Shown: one piece after another, positions 25,144 to 34,605 of the stretch
How the letters are laid out: each line of letters opens with the position of its first letter
How positions within the stretch are numbered: position 1 is the first letter of the stretch
Source of the DNA: JAUZOB01 sp963692465
GTDB lineage: Bacteria; Bacteroidota; Bacteroidia; Bacteroidales; Prolixibacteraceae
DNA length: 64,000 nt
NCBI GenBank assembly: GCA_963692465.1
Contig: OY829943.1
Location: forward strand, 1,674,001-1,738,000
Direction of reading: 5' to 3'
Notes under the pieces: generated by a model
What the model saw: only the letters and a program-made list of their open reading frames with translations
The model's database searches: none
What the model was told of the DNA's origin: nothing
Program-made: the position numbers and the translations under genes

Positions 25144-26921
25144 ACCGGCCTCTGATATTTAACCATCGCAACATTCCGTCTATCGAAGACAGAAAATGAT
25201 TTTCGATAATGTCTCCTTACCGGGACAAAGCTTACCTTTTTCGCGGGGTTCAACACCCCATTATACTGTCCCGGATTATTTACCATCTCTATGGCCCGGG
25301 GAAGCAGATCATCTTCTTTTAACGACGACTTTATTGCCCCCCTTTGATAATAATACCTTGAAACGATCTCATCTTTTAAAAGCTCCTTAACTTCTTTACT
25401 GAACTCCCTAAAATCTTTATCAACATTTGGAGCCAATTTTTTCTGAAGTGCTTTTATTTCATTCTCTGAAATATCATAATATCGCTCTTTCTTAGCCGTT
25501 TCGATTAAGTCGTTTAGAGCATCTTCACTTGCTGAGTTATAAGTAAAACTCCGACCTTTTACATATCCCATGAAATCCTGATAAGTTTCATCACTAATCA
25601 CATATTCTTCAGGACTTGCAATTCTGGGATTTTTAAAACAGTAATCCGTTGTAAAATCAAAGATCATATTCTTGGTAACAAGATTCACAGCAAAATTGCT
25701 GAGTTTGGATGACTCAACAACCACATCAGGAAGAACGCCTCCTCCATTATAAACCTTACGCCCATGCTTGGTCTTAAACTCAGATATAAGTGACTCCGGA
25801 ATGTGACCAACACTGCCATCCGGATTTCGATGTGAATAATCTAATGCCTGAATACAACGTCCGCTGGGAATGTAATACTTAGCGGTAGTAACTTTTAATT
25901 TCGTATTATAACTTAAATCACGCGTGGTCTGAACCAATCCTTTCCCAAAAGTCCGGGTCCCGATAATAACAGCCCTATCTACATCCTGAAGAGCTCCGGC
26001 AACAATCTCTGAAGCGGAAGCAGATCCGGAATTGACCAATACGGCCAATGGCATATTCGGTTCAATGGGTTGATTTTCGGCAAAATAAGTTTTATCATTC
26101 TGTTTAATTTTTCCCCGGGTACTCACAATTTCCTGTCCTTTGGGAATAAAAAGATTTGCAACCCGAACGGCCTCGTACAACAATCCGCCGGGATTTCCCC
26201 GAAGATCAAGAATTAATGACTGCGCATGATATTTATCTCTCAATTCAAGGATTGCTTTTTTAACCTGTTCACTGCAATCTTGCGTAAAATTGCTCAACCG
26301 AATATAACCCGTCTTATTATCCAGCATTCCATAATATGGAACAGGATCTATCTGAATCTTCTCCCTTAAAAATTCAAATGTTGTGACCTTCTTCGTTGTA
26401 GGTCGGATAATTTTTATTTTGACGGGTGTGTTTTCCTGGCCTTTCAGCAAATCACTAACATTCTGAATGTTCAGCTTTTCAGTCGACTTTCCATTAATTT
26501 CAAGGATAACATCGCCGGCCCGTAGCCCTGCTTTTTGTGCCGGAAATCCTTCATACGGCTCTGTTATTACAACCTGATTATCTCCATGCATTCCAATCAC
26601 AGCCCCAATTCCTGCGTACTCTCCGGTTGTCATCAGATTAAAGTCATCCATCTCCGACTCAGGAATATAGTTTGTATAGGGATCCAGTGATTCAAGCATT
26701 TTATCAATGCTGGTCTTTATTAACTTTGCAGGATCGATATCATCAACATAAAAAAGATTGAGTTCTCTGAAAAGAGAAAAATAAATATCCAGATTTTTAG
26801 CAATCTCAAAATTCTTATTGTCACGACTAAAGCCCCAACACGTCGTTCCTATCGACAGAATCGCAATCCAAACAATTGCCTTTTTTCTGAAAAATGATTT
26901 TATTTTCTGGAAGTTCTTCAT
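25140..26921 (-). CDS. carboxy-terminal processing peptidase (S41 family)
   Basis: A 593-residue periplasmic serine protease of the Ctp family, which trims or degrades proteins from their C-terminus. An N-terminal signal or anchor (IVWIAILSIGTTCWGFS, about 16-32) is followed by a helical lead (LDPYTNYIPESEMDDF), a PDZ domain (IGAVIGMHGDNQVVITEPYEGFPAQKAGLRAGDVILEI, given by position about 100-137) and the S41 catalytic core. The nucleophile Ser lies in LVNSGSASASEIVAG and the general-base Lys in IGTRTFGKGLVQT, about 300-330. The C-terminal 200 residues are helical and poorly conserved, as in the larger Bacteroidales members. It converges with the receiver gene and diverges from the POT-like transporter gene, a 145-base gap. 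Confidence 0.92.
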   Translation of the reverse strand: MKNFQKIKSFFRKKAIVWIAILSIGTTCWGFSRDNKNFEIAKNLDIYFSLFRELNLFYVDDIDPAKLIKTSIDKMLESLDPYTNYIPESEMDDFNLMTTGEYAGIGAVIGMHGDNQVVITEPYEGFPAQKAGLRAGDVILEINGKSTEKLNIQNVSDLLKGQENTPVKIKIIRPTTKKVTTFEFLREKIQIDPVPYYGMLDNKTGYIRLSNFTQDCSEQVKKAILELRDKYHAQSLILDLRGNPGGLLYEAVRVANLFIPKGQEIVSTRGKIKQNDKTYFAENQPIEPNMPLAVLVNSGSASASEIVAGALQDVDRAVIIGTRTFGKGLVQTTRDLSYNTKLKVTTAKYYIPSGRCIQALDYSHRNPDGSVGHIPESLISEFKTKHGRKVYNGGGVLPDVVVESSKLSNFAVNLVTKNMIFDFTTDYCFKNPRIASPEEYVISDETYQDFMGYVKGRSFTYNSASEDALNDLIETAKKERYYDISENEIKALQKKLAPNVDKDFREFSKEVKELLKDEIVSRYYYQRGAIKSSLKEDDLLPRAIEMVNNPGQYNGVLNPAKKVSFVPVRRHYRKSFSVFDRRNVAMVKYQRPV

Positions 26922-27066
26922 AATGCGCTCAAATAAAAAAACAATCGTTTACGAAGAAGCAAATGTAATAAATCATCAATTCAAATACCCGCAACCCAAA
27001 CAATTTATCCCTCTGTTAAAATAAAATGTTTATTTTAGGCTGCTCTAATATAATATTTATAACATA

Positions 27067-28524
27067 ATGAAAATGATCGGCGTTTTTAGAAAGTTGCCAA
27101 AACTTTTCTGGATCTCGAATACCATTGAATTGCTTGAGAGATGGGCTTGGTACGGTTTTTACATGGCATTTGCGTTATATCTTGTCGGATCAAAAGATAC
27201 AGGGGCCCTCGGATTTAGCCAACTTCAGAAAGGATTGATCATTGGAACCGGATCTGCACTTCTTTACTTTCTCCCACTTTTAACCGGGGCAATCGCCGAT
27301 AAATTAGGGTATAAAAAAATATTCCTCCTCTCCTTTGCTCTTTACATCTCTGGCTTTTATATGTTGGGAACCTTCAGATCTTTTGAACTAGTTTTTTTCT
27401 CTTTCATTTGGCTTGCCGTCGGTGGAGCCTTCTTTAAGCCGCTTGTATCGGCAATGATTGCCCGAACAACTGATCCGTCAAATTCATCCATCGGATTCGG
27501 AATTTTCTATATGATGGTAAATATCGGAGGATTTATCGGGCCTTTTATCGCAGGAATTATTCTCAACAAGAGCTGGCATTATGTTTTTTACATGTCGATG
27601 ATTGCCATCGGAGTCAACGTCCTACTAACTCTCATTTTCTTTAAAGAGCCTAAAAAAAACAGCCCTTCCGAATCAATCACAAAAACGATTTCCCAAATTT
27701 TCAAGAATATAGGAACCACGTTGATCGATTTAAAATATGTGGCGTTTTTACTCATCATTGCCTTCTTCTGGACTTCTTTTAATCAGCTATATTACTCATT
27801 TCCTGTTTTTATTGATCACTGGACCGACACATCGGTTGTTTACAATGGAATCGCTGCTGTTTTCCCCGCTCTCGCTCATCTAATCGGGACTCCGGAAGGA
27901 ACTATCTCTGCCGTAACAATTAACAGTCTCGACTCCTTTTTTATCATTCTTTTTCAGTTAATCATCTCAACGGTCGTTATGCGTTACCGCCCGTTAAGTG
28001 TAATGATTGGAGGCTTTCTGATTGTAGCCGGTGGATTAGCGGTCATGTTTTCCTTTACAAACGGATGGATGGTTATTTTTGGGATCCTGATTTTCAGTAT
28101 CGGAGAGATGGCTTGTTCTCCTAAAATCACAGAATATATCGGGAGAATAGCCCCACCTGACAAAAAGGCCCTTTATATGGGAACTTCTTTTCTGCCCATT
28201 GCTTTGGGTCACAGCCTTGCCGGGTATCTATCCGGTGCTCCCTATGAGAAAGTTGCCGATAAATTCTTCCTCGTCCGAAAAGAAATTCTTACAAGAGGGA
28301 TTCACCTGCCCGAGATATCCGATCATTTTTCAAAAAATGATTTATTCAACCAGGCTGCAGTCCAAATGCATCTCTCTCCGTCTCAATTGTCTACTTTCCT
28401 TTGGGATAAATATCATCCGGGATCAGTATGGGTTCTCTATTCAGGAATCGCTATCGGATCAATGCTTCTTTTAGCTCTTTACGATCGTTTTATCCTAAAA
28501 CGTCAAAACGCGTACAAGAACTAA
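27067..28524 (+). CDS. POT/PTR-like major facilitator transporter
   Basis: A 485-residue inner-membrane protein with about 12-14 helices. The N-terminal motif ELLERWAWYGFYMAF (about 18-32) matches the ExxERFxYYG signature of proton-dependent oligopeptide transporters, and GFGIFYMMVNIGGFIGPFIAG (about 146-166) is the equivalent of the second family signature. The MFS loop AIADKLGYKK is visible at about 77. A hydrophilic insertion near residues 400-455, between two late helices, is larger than usual. Peptides are the likely cargo, but drug-like or sugar substrates cannot be excluded. It begins on the plus strand 145 bases from the divergent ctp gene; the outer-membrane protein gene follows 80 bases later. 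Confidence 0.85.
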   Translation: MKMIGVFRKLPKLFWISNTIELLERWAWYGFYMAFALYLVGSKDTGALGFSQLQKGLIIGTGSALLYFLPLLTGAIADKLGYKKIFLLSFALYISGFYMLGTFRSFELVFFSFIWLAVGGAFFKPLVSAMIARTTDPSNSSIGFGIFYMMVNIGGFIGPFIAGIILNKSWHYVFYMSMIAIGVNVLLTLIFFKEPKKNSPSESITKTISQIFKNIGTTLIDLKYVAFLLIIAFFWTSFNQLYYSFPVFIDHWTDTSVVYNGIAAVFPALAHLIGTPEGTISAVTINSLDSFFIILFQLIISTVVMRYRPLSVMIGGFLIVAGGLAVMFSFTNGWMVIFGILIFSIGEMACSPKITEYIGRIAPPDKKALYMGTSFLPIALGHSLAGYLSGAPYEKVADKFFLVRKEILTRGIHLPEISDHFSKNDLFNQAAVQMHLSPSQLSTFLWDKYHPGSVWVLYSGIAIGSMLLLALYDRFILKRQNAYKN

Positions 28525-28604
28525 CTTTACAAGCAATGCATTTCCATTGCATTTATTACAGGAACAATGTTTTTTATCCTATTTTAGAGGGCAAATTTTC
28601 GAAT

Positions 28605-29741
28605 ATGAAAAAAATCCGGGTTTTACTCATTCTGGGAGTAATCATTTTATCCTTAGGCCATAAAGCTATCGCACAGGAACAGCTCAATCCATGGTCAATG
28701 TATGCAAAATTTGATTCCACGAAGACGAACAATCTCTACTTCCGTTTCGAGGACAATAGTTTCTTGTGGAATAATGAATTTAAAAGTCCCGTAACTTCCG
28801 GATACACGCTTATCGGATATCATTTGCGCCCTTCTTTTCAATATTACTTTTCATCAAATCTCAAGATACAAACAGGGATTAACCTGCTGAAATATATCGG
28901 TCGCGGGGGCTTTTCTGAAACTCATCCATGGTTTTCAGCTGAGTATATGGCAACTCCTTCGTTAGAAGTGATCTTCGGTGGCCTCAACAATAATGACAAC
29001 CATAATCTGATTCTTCCGTTGTTCGACCAGGAAAGATTTTTCACGGCGAAACCAGAAGAAGGGCTCCAATTTATCTATCATCACGGAGCTATTAATGCGC
29101 AAACATGGGTTAATTGGGAACAGTTTATTTTTAAAGGGGACCCCTTTAAAGAAGTCTTTACCTATGGTCTTAGTTCCGACGTTCAACTTTTTTCTTTCAA
29201 CAACACAACAATAAGCTGGCCGCTTCAGGTTACTGCGCGACACCACGGAGGAGAAATAGATACGAGTCCCGACAAAATGGAATCTCTCGGAAATGTAGCA
29301 ACCGGGTTACAATCAACGATTACAACAGATCAAGTTATCTATGGATTAAAAGCATTCGTTACAGGCTATAAAGATCTGGCTAATACAGGACTTCGGCACT
29401 ACGGTTCCGGAGGTGGACTATGGCTGGAAGCGTCTGCCGCAATACATAACCAGCATTTTATCTTTAATTATTGGTCCGCAAACAAATATATGGCTCCTTT
29501 AGCCAACTCTTTTCTTTTGTCGGCAAATTACGATTCTCCCTCAACTCTCAAGCCACACAGGAGTCTCCTAATGGGAGAATATCGTGGCGATTTCAAAGTT
29601 ACCAAAGGTGCTATATTTAGTCTGGGGACTAATGCCGCATACGATCTAAAAGAGAGCACAACCAGCTATAACTGGTTCTTCAATCTGGTAATCACCGGAG
29701 ACTTTCTAATTAAGAAAAACCTCAAATATTCCGCTGAATAG
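28605..29741 (+). CDS. predicted outer-membrane beta-barrel protein, function unknown
   Basis: I do not recognise a specific family. The frame is open from 28428, but that part overlaps the transporter gene. ATG 28605 gives a signal peptide (MKKIRVLLILGVIILSLGHKAIAQ) and a 378-residue product. The mature protein has alternating hydrophobic strands rich in Tyr, Phe, Trp and Gly separated by Asn/Ser/Asp turns (LYFRFEDNSFLWNNEF; YYFSSNLKIQTGINLL; QLFSFNNTTISWPLQV), the pattern of a porin-like barrel with roughly 14-16 strands. There is no plug or TonB box. It may share a transcript with the transporter gene 80 bases upstream. The end converges on the photolyase gene, 53 bases away. Confidence 0.7.
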   Translation: MKKIRVLLILGVIILSLGHKAIAQEQLNPWSMYAKFDSTKTNNLYFRFEDNSFLWNNEFKSPVTSGYTLIGYHLRPSFQYYFSSNLKIQTGINLLKYIGRGGFSETHPWFSAEYMATPSLEVIFGGLNNNDNHNLILPLFDQERFFTAKPEEGLQFIYHHGAINAQTWVNWEQFIFKGDPFKEVFTYGLSSDVQLFSFNNTTISWPLQVTARHHGGEIDTSPDKMESLGNVATGLQSTITTDQVIYGLKAFVTGYKDLANTGLRHYGSGGGLWLEASAAIHNQHFIFNYWSANKYMAPLANSFLLSANYDSPSTLKPHRSLLMGEYRGDFKVTKGAIFSLGTNAAYDLKESTTSYNWFFNLVITGDFLIKKNLKYSAE

Positions 29742-29794
29742 CGAGGACAAGCTGATAACAAGCGATCTCAAATAAACCGATATTTAAGACCCGT

Positions 29795-31099
29795 TTATTC
29801 CATGCGATTCAGCGCCTGTTTGTATGCAGAGAGCGTACGGAGTCGTGATTCCCCCAGATCAACCATCGGATGAGGATAGGCTGATGTTCCATATTCAGGA
29901 ATCCATCGACGAATGTATTTCTCTTCCGGATCAAAACGCCGAAGTTGCTGTTCCGGATTAAAAATACGAAAGTACGGAGCGGCATCACATCCTGTCCCTG
30001 CAACCCATTGCCAGTTGCCATTGTTCGACGACAACTCATAATCCATCAGTTTGCGAGCAAAATAAGCCTCTCCCCAACGCCAGTCAATAAGCAGATGTTT
30101 TGTCAAAAAAGAGGCTGTCACCATCCTTACCCGGTTATTCATCATCCCGGTTTCATTAAGTTCCCGCATTCCGGCATCAACCATCGGAAATCCCGTGCGC
30201 CCCTCACACCACTGCAAGAAACATTCCTCATCATTTACCCATTCAATCCGGTCGTAATCCGGTTTAAAACTTTCCCAAACAACATTCGGATAATGATACA
30301 GAACTTGCATAAAGAATTCCCTCCATATCAGTTCATTCAAAAAATGTTCATATTGTTTTACCCCCAGAACGACTCGTCGAATACTGATTGTCCCAAATCG
30401 AAGAGCGACACTTAAATGACTGGTTGCATCAACTGCCGGAATATTTCTTAAAAGCTCATACTGACTAAGCATTTCCAGCGAAAGGTCAATCGGTTTTACG
30501 ATACGTTCTGTACTGGTAAAACCCAGAGATTCAAGCGATGAAATTTTGAGTCCTTCACATTGAAGAAGATGATCTTTAGCCAATGCCTCACAAAGTTGAA
30601 TCGGCTTTTCCGACAACATACATTTCCACCTACGACTATATGAAGTAAAAACGGTATACGGACGTCCATCGGATTTTAAAATTTCATCTTTCTCAAAAAT
30701 GACTTGGTCTTTATAACCATGAAACGCAACACCATGTTCTTTCAATAAATCTCGAACCGCTGCATCTCTTTTTATTGCATAAGGTTCATAATCATTATTC
30801 GTATAGACTACCTGAACAGAAAATTCTTCAATTAATTGTTTAAATGCGTTTATAGGCTGATCATGTATGACCCACAGACAACTTCCCATTAACATCAGTT
30901 CTTCATTAAGCAATTCCAATCTTTGATGCATATAAGTTACTCTTGGATCATTACGATCTTCGAGCGGATCAAGAATATCCGGATCAAAAATAAAAAGTGG
31001 TAAGACTTGATCATTACTCCTCAATGCTTCATAAAAGCCAACATTATCCTCAATCCTCAAATCTCTTCGAAACCAAAATACAGCAACCGTTTTTTTCAT
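29795..31099 (-). CDS. phrB: deoxyribodipyrimidine photolyase
   Basis: Repairs UV-induced cyclobutane pyrimidine dimers in DNA using light and FAD. The 434-residue product starts AVFWFRRDLRIEDN, the alpha/beta antenna-chromophore domain, and continues into the helical FAD domain: ELIWREFFMQVLYHYPN (about 270), TGFPMVDAGMRELNETG (about 305), MNNRVRMVTASFLTKHLLIDWRWGE (about 322-346), and LSSNNGNWQWVAGTGCDAAPYFR (about 360-382). These are the signatures of class I photolyases, and the NGNWQW stretch contains conserved tryptophans near the flavin. The start faces the thiamine operon promoter across 275 bases. Its close neighbour on the left is convergent, so it is monocistronic. Confidence 0.95.
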   Translation of the reverse strand: MKKTVAVFWFRRDLRIEDNVGFYEALRSNDQVLPLFIFDPDILDPLEDRNDPRVTYMHQRLELLNEELMLMGSCLWVIHDQPINAFKQLIEEFSVQVVYTNNDYEPYAIKRDAAVRDLLKEHGVAFHGYKDQVIFEKDEILKSDGRPYTVFTSYSRRWKCMLSEKPIQLCEALAKDHLLQCEGLKISSLESLGFTSTERIVKPIDLSLEMLSQYELLRNIPAVDATSHLSVALRFGTISIRRVVLGVKQYEHFLNELIWREFFMQVLYHYPNVVWESFKPDYDRIEWVNDEECFLQWCEGRTGFPMVDAGMRELNETGMMNNRVRMVTASFLTKHLLIDWRWGEAYFARKLMDYELSSNNGNWQWVAGTGCDAAPYFRIFNPEQQLRRFDPEEKYIRRWIPEYGTSAYPHPMVDLGESRLRTLSAYKQALNRME

Positions 31100-31191
31100 A
31101 TTTCGTTCCTTCTATTAAACAAGTTCAATCGTATTTACGTTTAATTTTTACGCTTGTTGTAAATTATCTAAATATAAAAAAGAAAAAATTA

Positions 31192-31199
31192 TACATTTG
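31192..31199 (+). promoter_or_regulatory. -7 element of the thiamine operon promoter
   Basis: TACATTTG matches the Bacteroidota TAnnTTTG element exactly. Transcription would begin about 5-8 bases later, just before the riboswitch P1 stem at 31211, which supports the assignment. No good TTTG lies at the ideal upstream distance, so the -33 part is weak. Confidence 0.55.
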
Positions 31200-31210
31200 T
31201 GCACAATTAA

Positions 31211-31290
31211 CACAATGGGGTGCCTTAATACATCGGGCTGAGATCATACCCAGAGAACCTGATCCGGTTAATACCGGCGTAGGGATTGTG
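31211..31290 (+). promoter_or_regulatory. TPP (THI-box) riboswitch
   Basis: The thi-box consensus is clear: GGGGTGCC, then CTGAGATCATACCC, AGAGAACCTGATCCGG, and CGTAGGGA. Stem P1 is formed by CACAAT (31211-31216) and ATTGTG (31285-31290). Binding of thiamine pyrophosphate should reduce expression of the downstream receptor. The expression platform is the 84 bases up to the ATG at 31375; no perfect terminator hairpin was seen there, so translation control is possible. Placement before a TonB receptor matches the known outer-membrane thiamine uptake arrangement in Bacteroidota. Confidence 0.96.
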
Positions 31291-31374
31291 GAGAATTATT
31301 TTTCCCATTTATCTCAACTCTCATTCTGTATTATCCCTCATTGCTTTTTAATCAAAACTTTAAAAAGTTTAAAA

Positions 31375-33825
31375 ATGACAAGAGCAATGACTTTTAAATC
31401 GGGACCATTTTTAGTCCTTTTATTTCTTCTTTTCAATGTTTCGCCTGCTTTCTCCCAATTCTCACTAAAGGGAAAAGTCACGGATGAAACCGGCAAACCA
31501 CTATCGGGTGCATCAATCTTACTTGTTGGAACCTATGAAGGAACATCAACCAACAATCGTGGAGAATTCCTCTTTACTCACTTAAGAAAAGGAAAGTACC
31601 TGATTAAAACTTCTTTTATTGGGTTTGATTCACAAAAAACAGGGGTGACAATTCCTTCAGAACAAATCGTTGAGTTCAAACTCAAAACCTCTCAAATCTT
31701 AACCGACGAGGTTATTGTTTCTGGCATCAGAGCCGGAGCCAAAACACCAATTGCATTTACAAACATCGATAAAGAGAAAATTGAGAAGATGAAGGACGGA
31801 GAAGATATTCCGTTTCTACTCAGTACGACACCTTCTATCATCACTTCTTCCGAATCGGGTATCGGGATGGGAAATACGACCATGTACATCCGGGGAAGTG
31901 ATCCTTCCCGAATCAATGTTACAATCAATGGGATTCCACTCAATGATCCTGAATCTCAATCGGTCTTCTGGGTGGACATTCCAGATCTAATCTCTTCGGT
32001 CGATAATATTCAAATACAAAGGGGTTTGGGATCGTCAACAAACGGATCTGCGGCTTTTGGGGCATCGGTTAATCTACAAACAGAAACTCTGAATAAAGAT
32101 CCCTACACTGAAATCCAGGGAGTTGCAGGTTCCTATAATACATTTAAAGAAAGTGTAAAAACCAGTACAGGACTGATCAACAATCACTTTTCGTTCGATG
32201 CCCGCTATTCCCAACAAAAGACTGACGGTTACATCGACCGGGCTTCTTCTAATCACAAATCAATATTTCTATCCGGAGCTTATCTTTCCGAAAATAGCCT
32301 TACCCGATTTAATATTATTCACGGAGAAGAACATACCGGAATTACCTGGGAAGGGAATCCTGACCCGGCATCCAACCGTAAATACAATTCAGCCGGAGAA
32401 TATACCGATGCAAACGGAAACACGCAATACTATCCGAACGAAACGGATAACTACTATCAGACTCACTACCAACTAATCCATTCTCAAAGACTTTCTGACA
32501 AATGGACAATTAATGCAGCACTGCATTACACTCAGGGATCCGGATACTATGAAGAATATAAAAGTAAGAAAAGCTTCAGCGATTACGGACTTCCTAATCC
32601 TATCATCAACAATACTTCGATCATGAAAACAGACCTTGTCCGACAAAAATGGATGTCCAATGATTTTTACGGGGGCGTGTTTTCTTCCAGCTTAAAATTA
32701 GACAATCTCAATCTCACATTAGGGGGGGCATGGAACAGATTTGATGGTGATCATTTCGGGCGCTTTATATGGATGCAATATGCCGCAGCCATTCCTAAAG
32801 ACTATGAATGGTATCGAAATAACGGAACCAAAACAGATTATAACATCTATGCAAAATCAGAATTGAGAGTATCTGATATTCTTCATGTTTCTGCTGATCT
32901 CCAATACCGTCACATTGACTATCGAATGGTTGGACCGGATGATGATCTTCTCTCTTTAACTCAATATCATCACTTCAACTTCTTCAATCCGAAAGCAGGA
33001 ATCTTTGCCGACCTCAATAATCAAAACCAACTTTATGCTTCTGCTGGAATTGGTCATAGAGAGCCAACAAGATCAGACTTTGAGAACGCAAAGGGGGACG
33101 CTGCTTCTACTCCTAAAGCTGAAACTCTTTATGATTTTGAAGCCGGATACAACTTCAAATCAACCAACTTCACTGCGTCCGCCAATCTTTACTATATGTA
33201 TTATCATAATCAACTGATCCCTACCGGACAAAAGAGCAATGTGGGTTACGACATCATGACCAATGTCAACAAAAGTTATCGTGCCGGTATTGAACTGGTT
33301 GCTGCATGGAAAATTCTCTCATCCTTGCGATGGGACGCCAACGCGACTTTCAGCAGAAATCGGATTCATAACTTTATTGAATACTCCACTTATTATTCGA
33401 ACTGGAATGAAACGACACAGGAATTCGACACCTCAGAATATAAATCAAAAGCTAAAGGCAACACCAACATCGCCTATTCTCCCAATGTCATTGCATCCAG
33501 CGTCGTTTCTTACAGTCCACTGTCTTTCCTTGATCTAAGACTTATCTCAAAATATGTTGGAAAACAATATTTTGACAATACATCAAGCAAAGACCGGCAG
33601 CTAAACGATTATTTTCTCAATCACTTACGAGCAGACTATAATTTCAAGATAAAAGATCTCAAAAAAGGAAGTATCTTCGTTCAGATCAACAATATTTTTA
33701 ATGTAAAATATAATAGCAGTGCCTACGGAGGGAATTCCTACGAAAACAATATTGAGAAAACATGGGCTGACTATTTTCCGCAAGCCGGAACTTATTTCCT
33801 CTGTGGTTTTACTTTAAAATTTTAG
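31375..33825 (+). CDS. TonB-dependent outer-membrane receptor for thiamine or a thiamine precursor
   Basis: An 816-residue receptor predicted to import thiamine-type compounds. The frame is open from 30997 because it crosses the riboswitch; ATG 31375 gives a normal signal peptide (SGPFLVLLFLLFNVSPAFSQ). A carboxypeptidase-D-like domain follows (KGKVTDETGKPLSGASILLVG, about 28-105), then the plug (FLLSTTPSIITSSESGIGMG, about 150-250) and a 22-strand barrel ending in TYFLCGFTLKF. It is smaller than SusC and has no SusD partner, typical of vitamin or siderophore receptors. The TPP riboswitch upstream and the PnuC-type permease and thiamine pyrophosphokinase downstream make thiamine the best substrate guess. 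Confidence 0.93.
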   Translation: MTRAMTFKSGPFLVLLFLLFNVSPAFSQFSLKGKVTDETGKPLSGASILLVGTYEGTSTNNRGEFLFTHLRKGKYLIKTSFIGFDSQKTGVTIPSEQIVEFKLKTSQILTDEVIVSGIRAGAKTPIAFTNIDKEKIEKMKDGEDIPFLLSTTPSIITSSESGIGMGNTTMYIRGSDPSRINVTINGIPLNDPESQSVFWVDIPDLISSVDNIQIQRGLGSSTNGSAAFGASVNLQTETLNKDPYTEIQGVAGSYNTFKESVKTSTGLINNHFSFDARYSQQKTDGYIDRASSNHKSIFLSGAYLSENSLTRFNIIHGEEHTGITWEGNPDPASNRKYNSAGEYTDANGNTQYYPNETDNYYQTHYQLIHSQRLSDKWTINAALHYTQGSGYYEEYKSKKSFSDYGLPNPIINNTSIMKTDLVRQKWMSNDFYGGVFSSSLKLDNLNLTLGGAWNRFDGDHFGRFIWMQYAAAIPKDYEWYRNNGTKTDYNIYAKSELRVSDILHVSADLQYRHIDYRMVGPDDDLLSLTQYHHFNFFNPKAGIFADLNNQNQLYASAGIGHREPTRSDFENAKGDAASTPKAETLYDFEAGYNFKSTNFTASANLYYMYYHNQLIPTGQKSNVGYDIMTNVNKSYRAGIELVAAWKILSSLRWDANATFSRNRIHNFIEYSTYYSNWNETTQEFDTSEYKSKAKGNTNIAYSPNVIASSVVSYSPLSFLDLRLISKYVGKQYFDNTSSKDRQLNDYFLNHLRADYNFKIKDLKKGSIFVQINNIFNVKYNSSAYGGNSYENNIEKTWADYFPQAGTYFLCGFTLKF

Positions 33826-33838
33826 ATATTAACATTCT

Positions 33839-33876
33839 ATAGTTTTTGAAGTCTTTCAAAGGACTTCAAAAACTAT
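33839..33876 (+). terminator. hairpin terminator or attenuator between receptor and permease
   Basis: A 15-bp perfect inverted repeat (33839-33853 and 33862-33876, core GTTTTTGAAGTC) with an 8-base loop, followed by TTTTG and a T-rich stretch. It starts 13 bases after the receptor stop and ends 24 bases before the permease ATG, so it would lower rather than abolish expression of downstream genes. Confidence 0.7.
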
Positions 33877-33900
33877 TTTGTTCATTTTTATTTCACCATT

Positions 33901-34494
33901 ATGCTTCAATGGGTTTTAACAAACAGAGCCGAGTCCATTGGGACGTTACTCGGTCTTTGGTACATCTGGCTCGAGATTAAAGGGCACATCGGCTTATGGC
34001 CGGTAGGAATTCTAATGTCAGGCTTTTATATCTATGTTTTCTACTCTTCCAAACTGTATGCCGACATGGGCCTACAATTCTACTATCTAATTGTAAGTGT
34101 GTACGGATGGCTAATATGGTTAACCGTCCATCCCAACAAAAACAAAAAACAAGAACTTCCGATCACTCATTGCAATTTAAAAACAGCCATATATTTGACA
34201 CTTATTGCAATCCCTCTTTACGGATTAATCGCATGGCTTCTGGTCTCGTTCACCGACTCTCCTGTTCCTTATTGCGATTCTTTTCCCACAACGTTAAGCA
34301 TTATTGCTACCTTTATGCTAACCCGGAAGATTATCGAACAATGGCTAGTCTGGATTGTAGTCAATGTTGCCTCAATGTCACTCTACATTTACAGGGGGTT
34401 AAATCTTACAGCAGGACTATATTTGATTTATGCAATATTAGCAGTCATCGGGTACCTTAAATGGAAATCAGAGATGCAGCAGAAAAATATTTAG
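33901..34494 (+). CDS. pnuT: PnuC/PnuT-family vitamin permease (probable thiamine transporter)
   Basis: A 197-residue inner-membrane protein with about seven hydrophobic segments and no signal peptide. The N-terminus NRAESIGTLLGLWYIWLEIKG and the block LQFYYLIVSVYGWLIW (about 62-77) are typical of the PnuC family, small carriers for nicotinamide riboside (PnuC) or thiamine (PnuT), in which the Trp-rich loop lines the substrate path. Because it follows a TPP riboswitch-controlled receptor and precedes thiamine pyrophosphokinase, thiamine is the likely cargo: pyrophosphorylation inside the cell would trap it. The symbol is given on this context; sequence alone would allow nicotinamide riboside. 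Confidence 0.85.
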   Translation: MLQWVLTNRAESIGTLLGLWYIWLEIKGHIGLWPVGILMSGFYIYVFYSSKLYADMGLQFYYLIVSVYGWLIWLTVHPNKNKKQELPITHCNLKTAIYLTLIAIPLYGLIAWLLVSFTDSPVPYCDSFPTTLSIIATFMLTRKIIEQWLVWIVVNVASMSLYIYRGLNLTAGLYLIYAILAVIGYLKWKSEMQQKNI

Positions 34495-34541
34495 TCATTT
34501 ATATCATATTTATACCCCTTACCAAATAAAAATTGTTAAAA

Positions 34542-34576
34542 TTTGGATGAATAAAATATTATTGGCCTTAAATTTG
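34542..34576 (+). promoter_or_regulatory. sigma-ABfr type promoter for the SPOR lipoprotein
   Basis: TTTG at 34542-34545 and TAAATTTG at 34569-34576 match the Bacteroidota -33 and -7 elements, with a 23-base spacer that is slightly long. Transcription would begin near 34583, leaving a leader of about 20 bases before the ATG at 34606. Confidence 0.65.
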
Positions 34577-34605
34577 CGAAAACAATTAAATCAAAATTTA
34601 GTACT

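Noticed and set aside
28428..28604. 59-residue extension of the outer-membrane barrel protein
   Set aside because: It overlaps the transporter gene in another frame; the signal peptide starts at ATG 28605.
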